The notes under the pieces were generated by a model. The model was given only the letters and a program-made list of their open reading frames with translations. It was not told the DNA's origin and searched no databases. Positions 10,347-22,600 of a stretch of 64,000 nt of DNA are shown here, piece by piece; position 1 is the stretch's first letter, and every line of letters begins with the position of its first letter. Both the position numbers and the translations under genes were made by a program. The DNA is from Pestalotiopsis fici W106-1. Lineage: Eukaryota; Ascomycota; Sordariomycetes; Amphisphaeriales; Sporocadaceae. Location: contig NW_006917099.1 of the NCBI RefSeq assembly GCF_000516985.1, forward strand, positions 558,001 through 622,000. Direction: 5' to 3'.

Positions 10347-13309
10347 TCATTCAATCATGACTTTTCCCAACTGCTGAATCCAGTAGTCGTCGATGCCTCC
10401 CAATTGCTCGGGCCCAGAAAGAACGTCTTTGGCATAACATTCCTCATCGAAGCCATTCCACTTTAAAAAAGCATTTCTATCGGCCTGGCCCTCTTGAATC
10501 AACAATTTAACAATCTTAGTCCATCTGAATGTTCCATCAGTGCTGACATCGAATGGCTCAATCCATCCTCTTCGCTTAGCGTCGCGGAGTTGGGACAGCG
10601 TCAAAAGCCAAGGTGTGGTCCCTTGTTTCTTCTTGATGGGAGAGTCAAACTCCATGTTTGCAGTACCAATGAGCCTTCCAAGCACCGGATGGCTTAAATG
10701 ACGGCTCTCGAGTAACGACTTGATGAACGCGGGTGAGGACAGAGGCATGATCGTCTTCTGACGTGAAGTCAGGAATTCCAAAGCATACGAAAGAAGGGGC
10801 GTCTCTTCCTTGATGTGAAGTGTCGAACTGTCAGTTTCGGCCGAATCGACGTGGCCCTCGTCTTCGGCAAGGTGATCGAGGGTGGCTAGAACATATTGTT
10901 CCAAGCCAAATTTGGTACACAAGGCCAGATATGGATGTTGAATGATCAACTTGTTACCTTTTCTTTGCTCATAAGTGCCAAAGCAACCTCTTGCCCAATG
11001 GTCGTACTCGTCCCCAGGTCGCCGTAGCCAATACCACGAGATTCCATGCTCGACTTGGTTCACGAGGGCAATCTGTGTATTCTGCCGGCGTGGTGTGTAT
11101 GTCATGTACCTTGCATGGGACAAGGATAAGGCAATATCGGGATACCAGTCATCCAGTCGGCGATGATGCTCAATGGGCTCAATAGAGTGCCTCAGACGCT
11201 GGCAGTATGACTGAATGAGTCGTTCATGTGGGTCAAAGTCAGCAGCGCAATGACCCAGTATCTTACTCCAGACTCCTTGCTTGGCGATAAGATAATCTCG
11301 AACGGTGCGGTGCAAATACGTGACTCTGCTTTCAGCGAGATCGCGACCCTGGGCCCTAGTGTGATCGCTTCTTTGAGATAGTATTGGCACGAACCGGTCA
11401 TCGCGTGTTTGATCTAGATAAGTCTCGAGGAGTCCTGTGGAGCTTACGTTGATTCTTTCAACTGTTGCATTGCAGCGAGCATGAATTTCATCGTTGGTGG
11501 CTTCCTCGAAATCCTCATCATCTCCCACAATCGCTGCATCCAGAGCGAAAGCCAGCTCCCAAATCGTGAGAGAGTTTGCAGATTCATCTTTGATGAAATT
11601 GGCCACCACCTCTCTTGCATGCACTAACTGGAACATGTGCGACGTTTCTGTTATCTGGGCTGGTGTCTGGTCCTGAAAGAGAAGTTTGTCAAATAGATTG
11701 TCAAGATCAGAGGGTAAAGTTTGCAGAAACGGCCGGATGCGTGAGAGATCCGGGTCGTGGCCATGGATCTCGAGAATCTTTCTGACAACAAGACGGACCC
11801 AGAGAAAGACACCCTCGGCTCGATGGACCACATCATGAACCAAAGAGTTGCCGCCAATTGCCTTTTGGCAGACTATTTGTTTCATCTTGGGATCCTGGCT
11901 AAGATTATCCTCAACATATGTTGCCATGTCGTTAAAGGTGAGCTCTTGCAATTTCAGATTTGGTACAGCGTATGCGAATGCCTCTTCGAAGACGGGCCAA
12001 GGTCGTGAGGATAGGCATAGCTTGACACCCTTCCTTTCTCCATCCTCGGCAATTGCTTTGAAAAACCGAATAATCTCCTGGTGATCACCGTCGAACTCAT
12101 CTAGTCCGTCAACAAAGAGGCATATCTTTGTCGAATCCAAAGCGTGAGCTAGAAACCGGTGGAAGCCATCCATGAGCTCAATCGCATTCCACTCTACCGA
12201 GAAGCGAATCCGCTCTCGAGTGCTCATGGTAGACAGTTTTTGCCATAATTCGGGGAAGACTTTTGGCATTAGATGTGCACTGGAAGAGAGTAATTGGTGA
12301 AGCAGATAACGCAATAGGCCAGTCTGAGATCTTTGTTCCTCGGAGCCACTCGTCCAAAAGTAAAAACTTGCTTTGGTAAGCTTGTCCTCTCCTGCCCATG
12401 AGCGGAGCAACTGAGCGGTTGTTTTATGCTCAGAAATGTACCGCATGATGGTTGACTTGCCGCTACCCGGCTTTCCAGTGACTGGTTGGGAGTTAGTATA
12501 AATGTCCCACAAGATACGCCGCAGAGAGTTACCTACTCCAGTATGTGTTACCAAGTTCACTAGATTGTAACCATCTACTGAATTGATCGCCAAATCCACC
12601 CTCGCTCACGTCGCCGAAGGAGTACTTGAATATCCAGTCGAATGTGTTGCGATGGGCCTCGGCCACTTCTTCCTCACGATTTTTCATTGACTTGAAGCTG
12701 AGAGTTTCGAGAATGAAGTCGCTGAGAATGGATGCAGGCGTTGATAATGCTTGTGATATTTCTGTGTTCATCGCTGGATCTTTGATTTGCAGTGCGACTT
12801 CATGGATGGGTCGGAGACTAGACAACTTTTGCACAAACTGTGCTGTTTTGCTTGAAGAGAGCGTCAGTATGTGTCTGATAGAGAGAAGAGATGAGTAAGA
12901 CCTACTCATCACTTGGATGCAGGCATCGCCATTGGGTGTTCAGCTGAAGAAGCCGAGTCCCTAACGCCTCAACATCCTGAGCTGTCCAATTAAGGGCATA
13001 CGAGACTGGAATGATGTAGTCATTCAGATCTTGTTGCTCAGTTTTCTTTCTTCCCAGGCGAAGCAAGATATCGTGGGACATCTTCCAACAAGCCTTGATG
13101 AGCATCTTCTCCATGCCATCTGGGTTGTCTGGCTCGACGGCGGTGAGTTCGCTGTGCTCCGCAAGACGACTTGCCAAGATGTCAAAGGCACAGAAGAAGC
13201 TCTCATGAGAGGTGTTTTCCTCGTCATGTTTTGCTTCACTGTCCAGGGACAGGACATGCTCGTACAGGCGGATTGCCTCGGCAAAGAAGTCTGCAATTGC
13301 CTCTGCCAT
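10347..13309 (-). CDS. NLR-type NACHT domain protein
   Basis: Candidate fungal NLR (STAND NTPase), a class used in non-self recognition and programmed cell death. Exons 13309-12906, 12874-12537 and 12481-10347 join in phase to 958 residues. The first about 200 residues are helical and match no effector domain I can name. The typical fungal NLR linker (LSF-x-SM-x-x-R-x-E...A-x-x-x-TF-x-WIF) precedes WITGKPGSGKST, with P-loop Lys at about 256; Walker B is VDGLDEFD at about 371-378 and a sensor SSRPWP follows. The C-terminus has no visible ankyrin, TPR or WD repeats. The intron at 12536-12482 sits immediately before the P-loop; the joined frame recreates the motif exactly, supporting GTAGGT as donor. 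Confidence 0.87.
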
Positions 13310-15270
13310 ATTATTGAGCGATCACAGTGATGCGAGAAGAGGCGACAAAGGTCAATTCAGTAGTGTCAGTGGTCACTGTGGGTGTAGCTATGTACAATCT
13401 ATTTAATCCTCGGATTATGTGCGATGCGGACTGGACTCAATCACCGGGCAGCTGCAATTTCTGTGCGCCCGCGGCACATGACTTGGCACACAAAATTCCG
13501 GACGTACCCGTAGTGTTTCCTCCTGGCATCAAGAGAAGGCGCAATGCTGACGAGAATACCTAGTAGTAGGGAACAAAACAGAGGTGGGGGGTTATGGCAG
13601 CTCTATAAATAATCAAGAACTACCCACGATCGCTATCGGCTGCCTGTCTCGGGGAGTAATCGCTAGCGTCCTCTCACTATTCCCAAAATCGCAGGAAAGA
13701 ACTTTAGCTCTGATTGGCGCTTTGCCTTGGCCTAAATCGTGCCCTCCTGGTAGGATGTACAGGTAATATAATAGCCAGTCTCCTCCAGGGCTGTCTGTTT
13801 TTCGAATTTTGTTTCCTCTCCGTCTAATGTTATTTCCTCAAAGATGCCGTGTCACCGACCATTTCAAGGCGACTCTCTGTTGAGACAAGGCCTTTTTGTT
13901 GCGATACTTGCTTGGTACTGACCCGCTCAACTGACAGTGGTTGGAAATTCATGCATCTTGCCGAGTATGACACTGCAGAAACCCGCCCCGAGCAGCAGTG
14001 TTTCTCTGCAAGCTCAACTTGATACCGAGGATTGAGTTGCTGGAAAAGCAAGAAGCAATAAGAAAACGAGTGTTGAAGAATACTCGCCCAGAATAAAGGT
14101 CTGGGCTAATTTATGCAAGCCGTTGTTATCGCCAATCTTCAAACTGTATACTCTCTCCTCTTTGGTCCCCAATCAACATTACCTTAATATAGTGCCACTT
14201 CCATTGTCGTCGCTGTATCCACTGGCAGCGTCATCTACATAGTATTGCTAAGCGTCTAGCGTGATAGGTGGGTATGGTACAGAAGGTAGCAACACTCACG
14301 ATTCAGCCTAGGGACTTTGGGAGGATACTACCCCTGAGACGAATGCAAGTGGTGTTGATTTGTTCTTTATTGAATGCCGGTAGCAAGTCGAAGATTTTGA
14401 ACCCACGACGAGAAAAGGCCTTTCCAAAACAGCTCAACATAACGAGTAACAGGGGACTTTTCTTCTTCTTTCCCCGCACGAAATACAATCATGCCAACCA
14501 GTCAATCCACCCCCTGCAAGCAACCTGACGAGTACAGTATCACGAGCAAGTGAAAGCTTCACGTACATGTATCTCAACAAGAGGACAATTGCAAATCAAC
14601 GACGATAAACAATCACAATTCTTGTCGTTTTCTTTGAATGCCTTTCTGGTTGAACAATTAAATGAATACATTTTTCGGACATCGCAGGACAAAATCCGAA
14701 CGGCAAGCTCGGGGGCAAAGTTCGAGAGATCTAGGATCCGCGCCCCGTAATTTATTTCGGGTACGCCAATCAAAGCCTCCCTAATCATCAACGGTACGTA
14801 CTTGAACACGAATGCAAATCAAAATGCGCTGGAGCTTCTCTGGCCTCAGCAGCGCTAGTGACAGTTGAGTGCATGTTGGTCAGCAGCGGTTGATTGCCAG
14901 ATTCAACCTAATAACTTTTTCCCTTCCTTCCAGTTTGTTTGTCTTAACTTTTGGATCGGAATTCCCCTCGGCTTTCAGTAGAGATCATTCTTCTCTATTG
15001 AAATTGTAGCAACTTGCAAAGAATCGGAACGTCTATCATTCGACTGATCCCAGCACGTAGCACTGCCGGAGCTGCCGAACTCAATTCACTTGGACACGTT
15101 TGCTGTCGCGTCCTACGTCGCCCCGCCAAGTTGCGACATCTATCGAGCGATTCCAGGGGTCGCAACCCTCGGACCCAAGAGTACGGAATACCAGAACCGC
15201 TGGATAGACGCATCTGCATTCGAGAGCTTAGCTATCCATCGTACGACCGTTGAAAAGCACCTGCGCAAAC
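13310..15270. other. 2-kb divergent intergenic region
   Basis: Separates the NLR (-) and the Ytp1-like gene (+). Small open frames are present, none with recognisable features; no tRNA could be folded by eye. Confidence 0.45.
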
Positions 15271-16952
15271 ATGGCGGCTTCACGCAGCTTGCTTCTTTCC
15301 TCCGCCAGGCTGCCTGCCACGTTGCTCCTGGCTGCGACTATTCCCATGGCTTCTGGACACGATCACGATTCTTCTGAAATCCCAGAGGGAGAGACCATCT
15401 CGCCAGAGCCACTCGTACGTCTTCTCTTCACCCAGCTCTAGTTGCAGCGCCGGCTTGGTCGAAGATCCAATGCTGTGATCTAAGATATGTTGGAACAGGC
15501 TACTAACAGCGATTATAGGACACGATATTATGGATTCACATCTTTATACAGATGCTTGCCTGGGGCATCATCTTTCCAGTAGGCATGGTTCTTGGTGTAA
15601 GTTCTCAGACGACTGTCTTCTTCCACTAGTAAAAGTCTTTTATTCTAACCATGGCACGGTCTGTAGATTGTCAAGAATCGATGGCATGCACCTCTCCAAG
15701 TCCTCGGAACGATCCTCGCATTGCTGGGTTACGCTCTCGGCCATATGCACGGCGGCCGCGAATTCCTGCACACCAACGTCCACTCCAAATTTGCTTCGCC
15801 GCTCATGTTCATGCTCTTCAGCCAAGTCATTATGGGAATATACTTGCGATTACATCTAGAGAAGGGCATTAATGGCAAGATCCGTCGCGTTGTAAAGCTA
15901 GGTCACGGCATTGTTGGCAAGGCTTTTCCTGTTCTTGTCTGGACCCAGCTGATCTTTGGAGGCATTACTGCGCTGGGTTTCTGCCAGGGTGAACATGTCG
16001 GCCAGTGTGCGGCTCATTTCATTATGGGAGGTGCCTTTATTGCCTATGGTATTATTCTGACTCTCATTTTGCTGGTGGGTCAGGTTTGGATCAAGCGGAC
16101 AGGCCGCTCGCAGGAGTTCTTCGACAGTACCGTCATTGCTGCATGGGGCATGGTCAACACCTTCACCGAGCACCGCTGGGGTACCGCCTGGGTCAAGAAT
16201 GACTGGCAACACACTACCATGGGCGTCATCTGGTGGGCTGCCGGCTTGGCTGGTATTTGGCTCAGCAAGGACCGTGATGGTCGCCCTCAGCGCAACTTTG
16301 TCCCGGCTTTTGTGATTCTCCTTACTGGCTGGGGCATGAGTGCTCATCCTCAGGAGCTGATGGTCAGCGCCATGACCCACAAGATGTTTGGCTGGACTCT
16401 AATGGGAGTCGGTATTACCCGTCTCATTGAAATCTCCTTCGTGCTGCGAGACCGCAACGGCCTTTCCGAGGATGGTCGCGAGACCAACAGCTTCCAATAC
16501 GTTCCGGCTTTTGTAAGTCATTCTTCTCCATGATGTCGCCGACCATGACTGACTAGTTATAGCTTCTGTATGCCTCTGGATTCCTCTTCATGGGTGCCAC
16601 CGAAGAACAAATGGCCTTGGTTGCAGCTTCGTCCATGGACCATGTCTCTTACATCTTGATCCTTTACTCGCTAGCCTTCTTGGTCTTCCTCTTCACCATG
16701 ATGCTCATTTCCCTCTACGACCGCAATGCCAACCCAGTAGACCCAGCGAAAACTGCTGTCAATGGACGACTGGGTCCCAGGCTCAATGGCCACGTGCCCG
16801 TCCGCGATGCGCAGGAATTCGAGCTTGAGGGCCTGATGAGCGACGATGAAGACGACGAGAGACGAGACCGAGCCCACAGAAGAATGCAAGGAGACGAAGA
16901 TCTTGACAGCCCTACCACGCTGGGTAAGAATGAGGAAACGGTTGCTCGGTGA
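15271..16952 (+). CDS. Ytp1/DUF2427-type integral membrane protein
   Basis: Four exons, 15271-15414, 15519-15596, 15667-16512 and 16563-16952, join in phase to 485 residues. A signal peptide precedes a His/Asp-rich HDHDSSE segment; then come about ten hydrophobic spans. The first half (DTILWIHIF...GHMHGG...SKFASP) is DUF2427-like, with paired His residues reminiscent of cytochrome b561 relatives. The second half (HRWGTAWVKNDWQHTTMG...AHPQELMVSAMTH) is the Ytp1 domain. The C-terminal tail is acidic and hydrophilic (MSDDEDDERRD), probably cytosolic. The family is fungal, membrane-located, and of unknown biochemical role. Intron 1 has a perfect TACTAAC branch point. Confidence 0.9.
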
Positions 16953-18180
16953 AGCCGCTGTTGAAAAGGGAGCTATTCTAGGACAGTGCCAGGCTTGCAA
17001 TACTTTACATGATTTTACAAAATAGCATTGCCTATTGGTTTTTCTTTTTTCTTGCATACTAAAGGTGTCTGGGACTTTGATTTGATGCAATCACCCTAGT
17101 TTGGAGAGATGAACTCGGTGTCAGCAAGGTAGATAATAATTGCGGAATACGCCAGCTGAGCTTATTTTATCTTTCCATTGATCGGCAATTAGCATACAAC
17201 CAATGAGAAAAGGGGATTCCATCATCGCCTCAACTTGACGATACTTCGGATTTGCTTGTGATTGGAGCGCATCACCCACGACGGGTTTTCCTCGACATTT
17301 CTGGAAAAGCACGATTCCAATTCAAGACGATCTAGGTTGGATTTGTTCTTCCTGGTACTTGACCATATATATTCCCCCATTTCATCTACCAGGTCGGCTT
17401 TCTGATAGGTGCGCCTCTAAGCCAGAGAGTCACAAGCTCAAAAACCTTCAGTCACTTACTCATGCACCCCAGACCGCCACGGCCGGCAATGGAATGTTTC
17501 CACCAGGTATTTGCATTAGTTTCCCTCTTTGGATCACAGTGGAAACTTGTCCCCTGCTCTAGAATGTACGTAGTAGCCGCAATGCTGCTGCATCTTGGAA
17601 GCACTACGGTACCCCACGTATTTCCAGATATGGCAATTCTGGGGTATGTTCCGATCTTGGGCTCTTTCTGGATTCGGTTCCACCAATGGCATCAATATGG
17701 GTCGGTCACCGGCCGGACCTGGCATGCCACTCTGCAATATGTCATGTCAGAAAGCAAAGTGTGCCGAGGAGCCTCAGCCTCTCCGTCATTTCCGAGGTTT
17801 GCTTATTCTCGACGGCGTGTTGTACGTGCACTCACGGCTGCCCGTGTCAGTGGATCAGCTGAGTAGAGGAAGACAACCTCGCTGTGGGTAAGGGGACAAC
17901 TTTCCACCACTGATGGTCTCGTATCCGCCTAGTTGAGTATCCATTCTTGAGACAAATGCTAAATTTTGAATCAATTTCCCGACAACGAACTTGAGATGGC
18001 ATGTTTATTCAAATAGACTACTATACCCCTCGGGTTCCTGATCGACAATGCGGTTTCCTGAGTTGTTGTAAATCTGAGACGCTTCCCGAGCCCTCGACCA
18101 GCAAAGTATAGCTTATCACCCACCGTGTGACAGCCGTCAAAGGAACATAAAGAAAAGAAATCGGTCATTTCTTGGTAGCC
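16953..18180. other. intergenic region
   Basis: Promoter side of the GH43 gene. Hydrophobic frames at 17462-17891 look like chance ORFs. Nothing else is supported. Confidence 0.4.
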
Positions 18181-19438
18181 ATGTTCTTCAACCGTCTCTC
18201 CGGCCTCCTGGCCGCGGCCACAGCTCTCGTCGGCTCGGTCGCCGGCTACGCCAACCCCGGGTCCTGTTCTGGGAGCTGCTGGGCCCACGATCCTTCCGTC
18301 ATACAGCGAACCAGCGATGGTGTCTACTTTCGTTTCAACACGGGCAGTCTGATTGGTATCTGGAAGTCGAGCGCTCTGGAAGGCCCCTGGACGTATCAAG
18401 GAGCAGCCATTCCTGCTGGTAGCATCATCAACCTGGCTGGCAATGATGACCTTTGGGTATGTACTTGATGTTGAAGAAAGTTCACTCATCATTACAAGTA
18501 ATGATCTAGAGAATGCTAATTCAAACATTCTATAGGCTCCCGATGTCCAAAAGGTCGGCGATACGTACATCATGTACTATGCCGTCTCAACCTTTGGTTC
18601 TCAGAGCTCTGCCATCGGTACGTGATAATCATTTTGATAGTATACATCTCCATCTTTCAGTCAAAACATGTCCTCTAACCGTAGCACTCAAAAGGTTATG
18701 CAACCTCCACAACCATGGAGTACGGCTCCTGGACCGACCATGGCGCGACCGGCATCTCCTCTACATCGGCCAAGCCGTACAATGCCATTGACCCGAACCT
18801 GATCGCCGTGGGCTCGTCGTACTACATGAACTTTGGCTCCTTTTGGGGCGACCTGTACCAGGCGCCTATGGCGAGCAACGCGCACACGGCCGCGTCGTCG
18901 TCGTACCAGATTGCCTACCAGCCCTCGGGGTCGCACGCCCAGGAGGGCTCCTTCATGTACTACCGCTCGGGCTACTACTACCTCTTCTGGAGCGAGGGCA
19001 TCTGCTGCGGCTACGACACGAGCAAGCCCGCCTCGGGAGCCGAGTACAAGATTCGCGTCTGCCGCTCCACCAGTGCCACGGGCGGCTTTGTTGATGCTTC
19101 GGGTACCAGCTGCTTGAGTGGCGGCGGCACCACTGTCCTTGCGAGTCACGATTATGTCTACGGACCTGGTGGACAGGGTGTCTTTGCTGACAGCACGCAT
19201 GGTAAGTGACCTCCTACCCATATTACAGCTTTGGAAGTTGTTACTGACGATCAATCTTGTAGGCACCGTGTTGTACTACCACTATGGTGAGTTTTCCCAT
19301 GCTTACAAGAGGCCAGGTTTCCCGAGGAGAGCATCAGCTGACCATTCTATAGCGAATACCAACATTGGCCTTGGTGATGGGGATTATCAGTTTGGCTGGA
19401 ACGTCGTTAGCTGGTCGACCGGCTGGCCCGTCGTCTAA
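18181..19438 (+). CDS. GH43 arabinan endo-1,5-alpha-L-arabinosidase-like enzyme
   Basis: Secreted five-bladed beta-propeller glycosidase acting on pectic arabinan (family knowledge). Exons 18181-18456, 18536-18617, 18695-19201, 19262-19285 and 19353-19438 join in phase to 324 residues, normal for endo-arabinanases. The signal peptide is residues 1 to about 22. The GH43 catalytic triad is complete: Asp37 (AHDPSV, base), Asp152 (NAIDPNL, pKa tuning) and Glu203 ([10 protein letters not shown], acid). Exon 4 is a 24-nt microexon encoding TVLYYHY. Exon 3 is much more GC-rich than its flanks. The ATG at 18181 is chosen because it directly begins the signal peptide. Confidence 0.9.
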
Positions 19439-19863
19439 TCATAAGCCACAGACTCGAGCAACGGGGACATCTGGAGCATCTCTCCACCGTTTACGCAAAA
19501 CAGATTTGCGCCCCAGAAAATGGTTTCCTCACATGTGCCCATGATTTTGCTACTCTTCTACTTGTATATACTTTTGACTTGCAAATTGAATGTAGAAATG
19601 TATATATAGTACCCATCTTTGACTACACTCCTGATGTAGCATGTTTCTTCGCCACGTTTCTTCTAGGATCCCAAGATTCCAGAGCTGCATAGATACTATT
19701 TTTTGAACGAATGACTGAACTTTATATGTGCTATATACAGTGAGCGTGTGCTCCGCTTGGGATTATGTACATGAATCAAGACAAATTAATGATAGGATTC
19801 CTGTCAAGGAGAGAACATAACGCCCACTTCAAGCAAATTCCATTCAGGAATCCGCTCCCGAAC
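19439..19863. other. convergent intergenic region
   Basis: Shared 3' flank of the GH43 gene and the FMN dehydrogenase. AT-rich; nothing else is seen. Confidence 0.5.
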
Positions 19864-21514
19864 TCAGGTGATCTTGGGCGTTCCGGGAAAGTAGGTGCCC
19901 TTGGGAAGAGACTCAATGGCGTCGCGATTGATCTCATCGAGCTTGGGATAGCCAGCGACATTCATCATGATATCAAACTCGGCAAGTAGAGCCTTGATCT
20001 CGTGTCGCACCCCCTCCTCACCCCCGGCGCCGAGAGCCCACACCCAGAGCCTGCCGATAAAGACAAACTTGGCCCCGAGCGCGAGGGCCTTGAATACATC
20101 AGCGGCGCTCCTGATGCCCGAATCAAACATGATCTGTAGGTTTTCCTTGTATTAGTGTTCCGTCTCGTGCCAACCACAATGACAATCTCCGGTTTGAAAA
20201 CTTACATAAGTCTTATCCCCAACAGCATCGACAATCTTCTCTAGCGCATCGAGAGACGCAATTGCCCCATCAACCTGTCGACCGGCATGGTTCGATACCA
20301 CGATGCCGTCGACGCCCATCTCCACCGCCTTCTTGGCATCGGGCACGCTCTGGATACCCTTGATACAAAAGGGCTTGCCCCCAGAAATGCTGCGCCACTA
20401 CAACAACATGTGTTAGCAATAGCCCAATAGGGTAGATAAATGAGTCTGAAGCAGCTCTTTCAAGTAATTTGTCTGAGCCTGCTCTCTCGGAGCACCAATT
20501 TAGGCAATGCTTGCTCATGAGACAACCCAGAAAAGGAGAGAGATAACATCGGAAGTTGCTTACCTGCTCCATGAGCCAAGGCAGCCGGTCCCAGGAAAAC
20601 GAATGCCCGTGCCAAATGTGCTTGTCAATCCACTCGGCGCCGACCTCGCGGGGGTTCTTCTCCGGGTCCAACCCTTTTTGCTCGAGCGACTCGCGGAACG
20701 CCGGGTCCCCGAGCCCGAGGTCGCCGGCGCCGTGCTCGTGATAAAACGCGTAGTTGCCCATGGCGACGTCGTCGTGGCGCCACGCGAGCTGCCACGTGTC
20801 CGTGGTCAGCAGCAGGGCCGAGTAGCCGCGCGCGTGCGCCCGGCGCAGCATGGACAGGGTCACGGCGTCGTCGGGGCTCCAGTACAGCTGGTAGAAGCGC
20901 ACGCCGCCGTCGCCGTTGGCCTCGGCCACGTCCTCGATGCTGTAGCTCCCCGCCGACGACAGCGCGTAGGCCAGGTTGAGCTCCCCGGCCACCTTGGCGG
21001 GCGACAGCTCCCCCGTCGGGTGGTAGATGCGGTTGATGCCAATCGGGGCGAAGCCAATCGGCGCCGCGACCTTGTGTCCAAAGATGGTCGTGGCCGTGTC
21101 GCGGTGGTGTGTGTCGACGAGCATGCGCGGAATGACCTGGTGGCGATAAAATGCCAGTCGGTTGGCATAGTGAGTCCATGACAGACCGGCATTGCAAGAC
21201 GAGTATAGCCTTGGTGAGAGGGCCAATGTTTCAGCTCAAAAGATCACACAAAAGCCTTCAAGTGATTTCATAGCGGGACGACTCACCAACCACGTTTTGA
21301 GAGGCGATCCTCGGCGGTTTCCTTTAATTTGTCGGGATCTTTTTGGTCATGTAAATCCTGATTTGGCTGAGAGATGATATGAAGCTGGGCAATACTCACC
21401 CGTGTTGAATGGAGGATGTTTTCCTTCGTTTGGCGCCCAGAAGAGTTCTCTTTGCATCAGACCCCATTGAGGAGTTGACCTGTTGTTGATATTTGGGTTG
21501 TTTGGATCGCTCAT
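19864..21514 (-). CDS. FMN-dependent alpha-hydroxyacid dehydrogenase/oxidase
   Basis: Oxidises L-2-hydroxy acids such as lactate or glycolate with FMN; no cytochrome b5 domain is present, so it is not flavocytochrome b2. Five exons, 21514-21400, 21338-21287, 21209-20564, 20397-20206 and 20133-19864, join in phase to 424 residues. Seen: [15 protein letters not shown] near the substrate site, FYQLYW, the FMN-contacting Lys at about 284 (FCIKGI), the catalytic base His308 in [10 protein letters not shown], and the C-terminal phosphate-binding DSGIR...GAKFVFIGR. The N-terminal exons (MSDPNNPN... and [13 protein letters not shown]) are short and were placed by phase. Exon 3 is an extreme GC-rich island. 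No targeting signal is obvious, and the exact substrate is not predictable. Confidence 0.9.
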
Positions 21515-22600
21515 TGTGTAAATGTGAGAATTCTCTGGGCTGTGATGAATGAGAGGTCAGAAAAACATGTTCCACTGGATGATGTCCCTTTATTTATGTT
21601 TGTAGACTCATCGCGGTTAACATAATCGTGATTTGATAGTGATGACATCAATATGCCGTGAATTCAATCCATGCAAGTACCGTAGTAACGAGAAAGCCCA
21701 CATATGGGTTGTTCAGGAACCAGTCAATTGTTTTACAGTGCTTATTGGCTGGTCGTAGTGGACGCTGTTACACTAAAGACCCCGATCAAATTCCACACGA
21801 CCCGAAAGGCCGAAGTGCAGATTATACTCTATCGCTGGGTCTTGGCATTTAGCCTGGCCTAGCCCATGTCTATCGCTTCCACTGTTGCCAACTCGTGAAT
21901 CGCCGCTTACCCGTAATATCCGTGCCCCGATATACCCGTTGATTCCATTCTATCCGTCGCGATCTTTTCGCGATCTGGGGATTCGCATAGAGGTTTCCTT
22001 TTCCTTATTTATCCATCTATATTTCAAGTACATAGAATGAGCCACCAATGATAACTTCACAAATCCCGTGATTCACCTTGTGCAGCTTTTTGCATGGTAT
22101 CTCTCCAAAGGCACAAAACATCCAATGGCAATTAAAGTTTCGAGTACAAGCAATGCATTGGAAAAACTCAGTTGAAACGCCGTGTCTCCGTCCTGCATGT
22201 GAAGCTTGCATAAAAGAATTGCGATGCTCAATCTTCACGACAAGGGCCAATAATTGTGGAAAATCATGATTCGTGTAGCAGGGTTATATTGCTTTTGTTA
22301 CCCCAATAAATCATTCGGACGATGCCGCCTACCCTCTAGAGATGCTCCAGTCTAATGCTACTCTATTCGATGTCAATGCTTCATAGTCCTTCTTTATATA
22401 GGAATCCCATCCAGAGCAAACCCAATGCACCTATCGCTTCGCTTGCTTTTCGCTAAATTTATAAACAAATCCAGTTGTTGTTGTTGTTGTTCCCAAAACT
22501 TGAACAGGTAGAAAGAGAACCCAGTATTCAAAAAGACCAAAAACGCCCAGTGAATGGTCTTGTAGTGTCGTATGTGATAATTGTGTGCATGAGGGAAGAA
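21515..22600. other. intergenic region
   Basis: 5' flank of the FMN dehydrogenase, with an ATAAATAAAG TATA-like element on the minus strand at 21588-21597, and 3' flank of the Prm10 gene. A short (GTT)n microsatellite lies near 22474. No gene is seen. Confidence 0.45.

Noticed and set aside
18688..19266. 192-codon frame antisense to GH43
   Set aside because: Arg/Val/Ala-rich shadow of GC-rich exon 3; no domain.
20507..21181. 224-codon plus-strand frame antisense to the FMN dehydrogenase
   Set aside because: Caused by the GC-rich island; the minus strand has the conserved enzyme with intact motifs.
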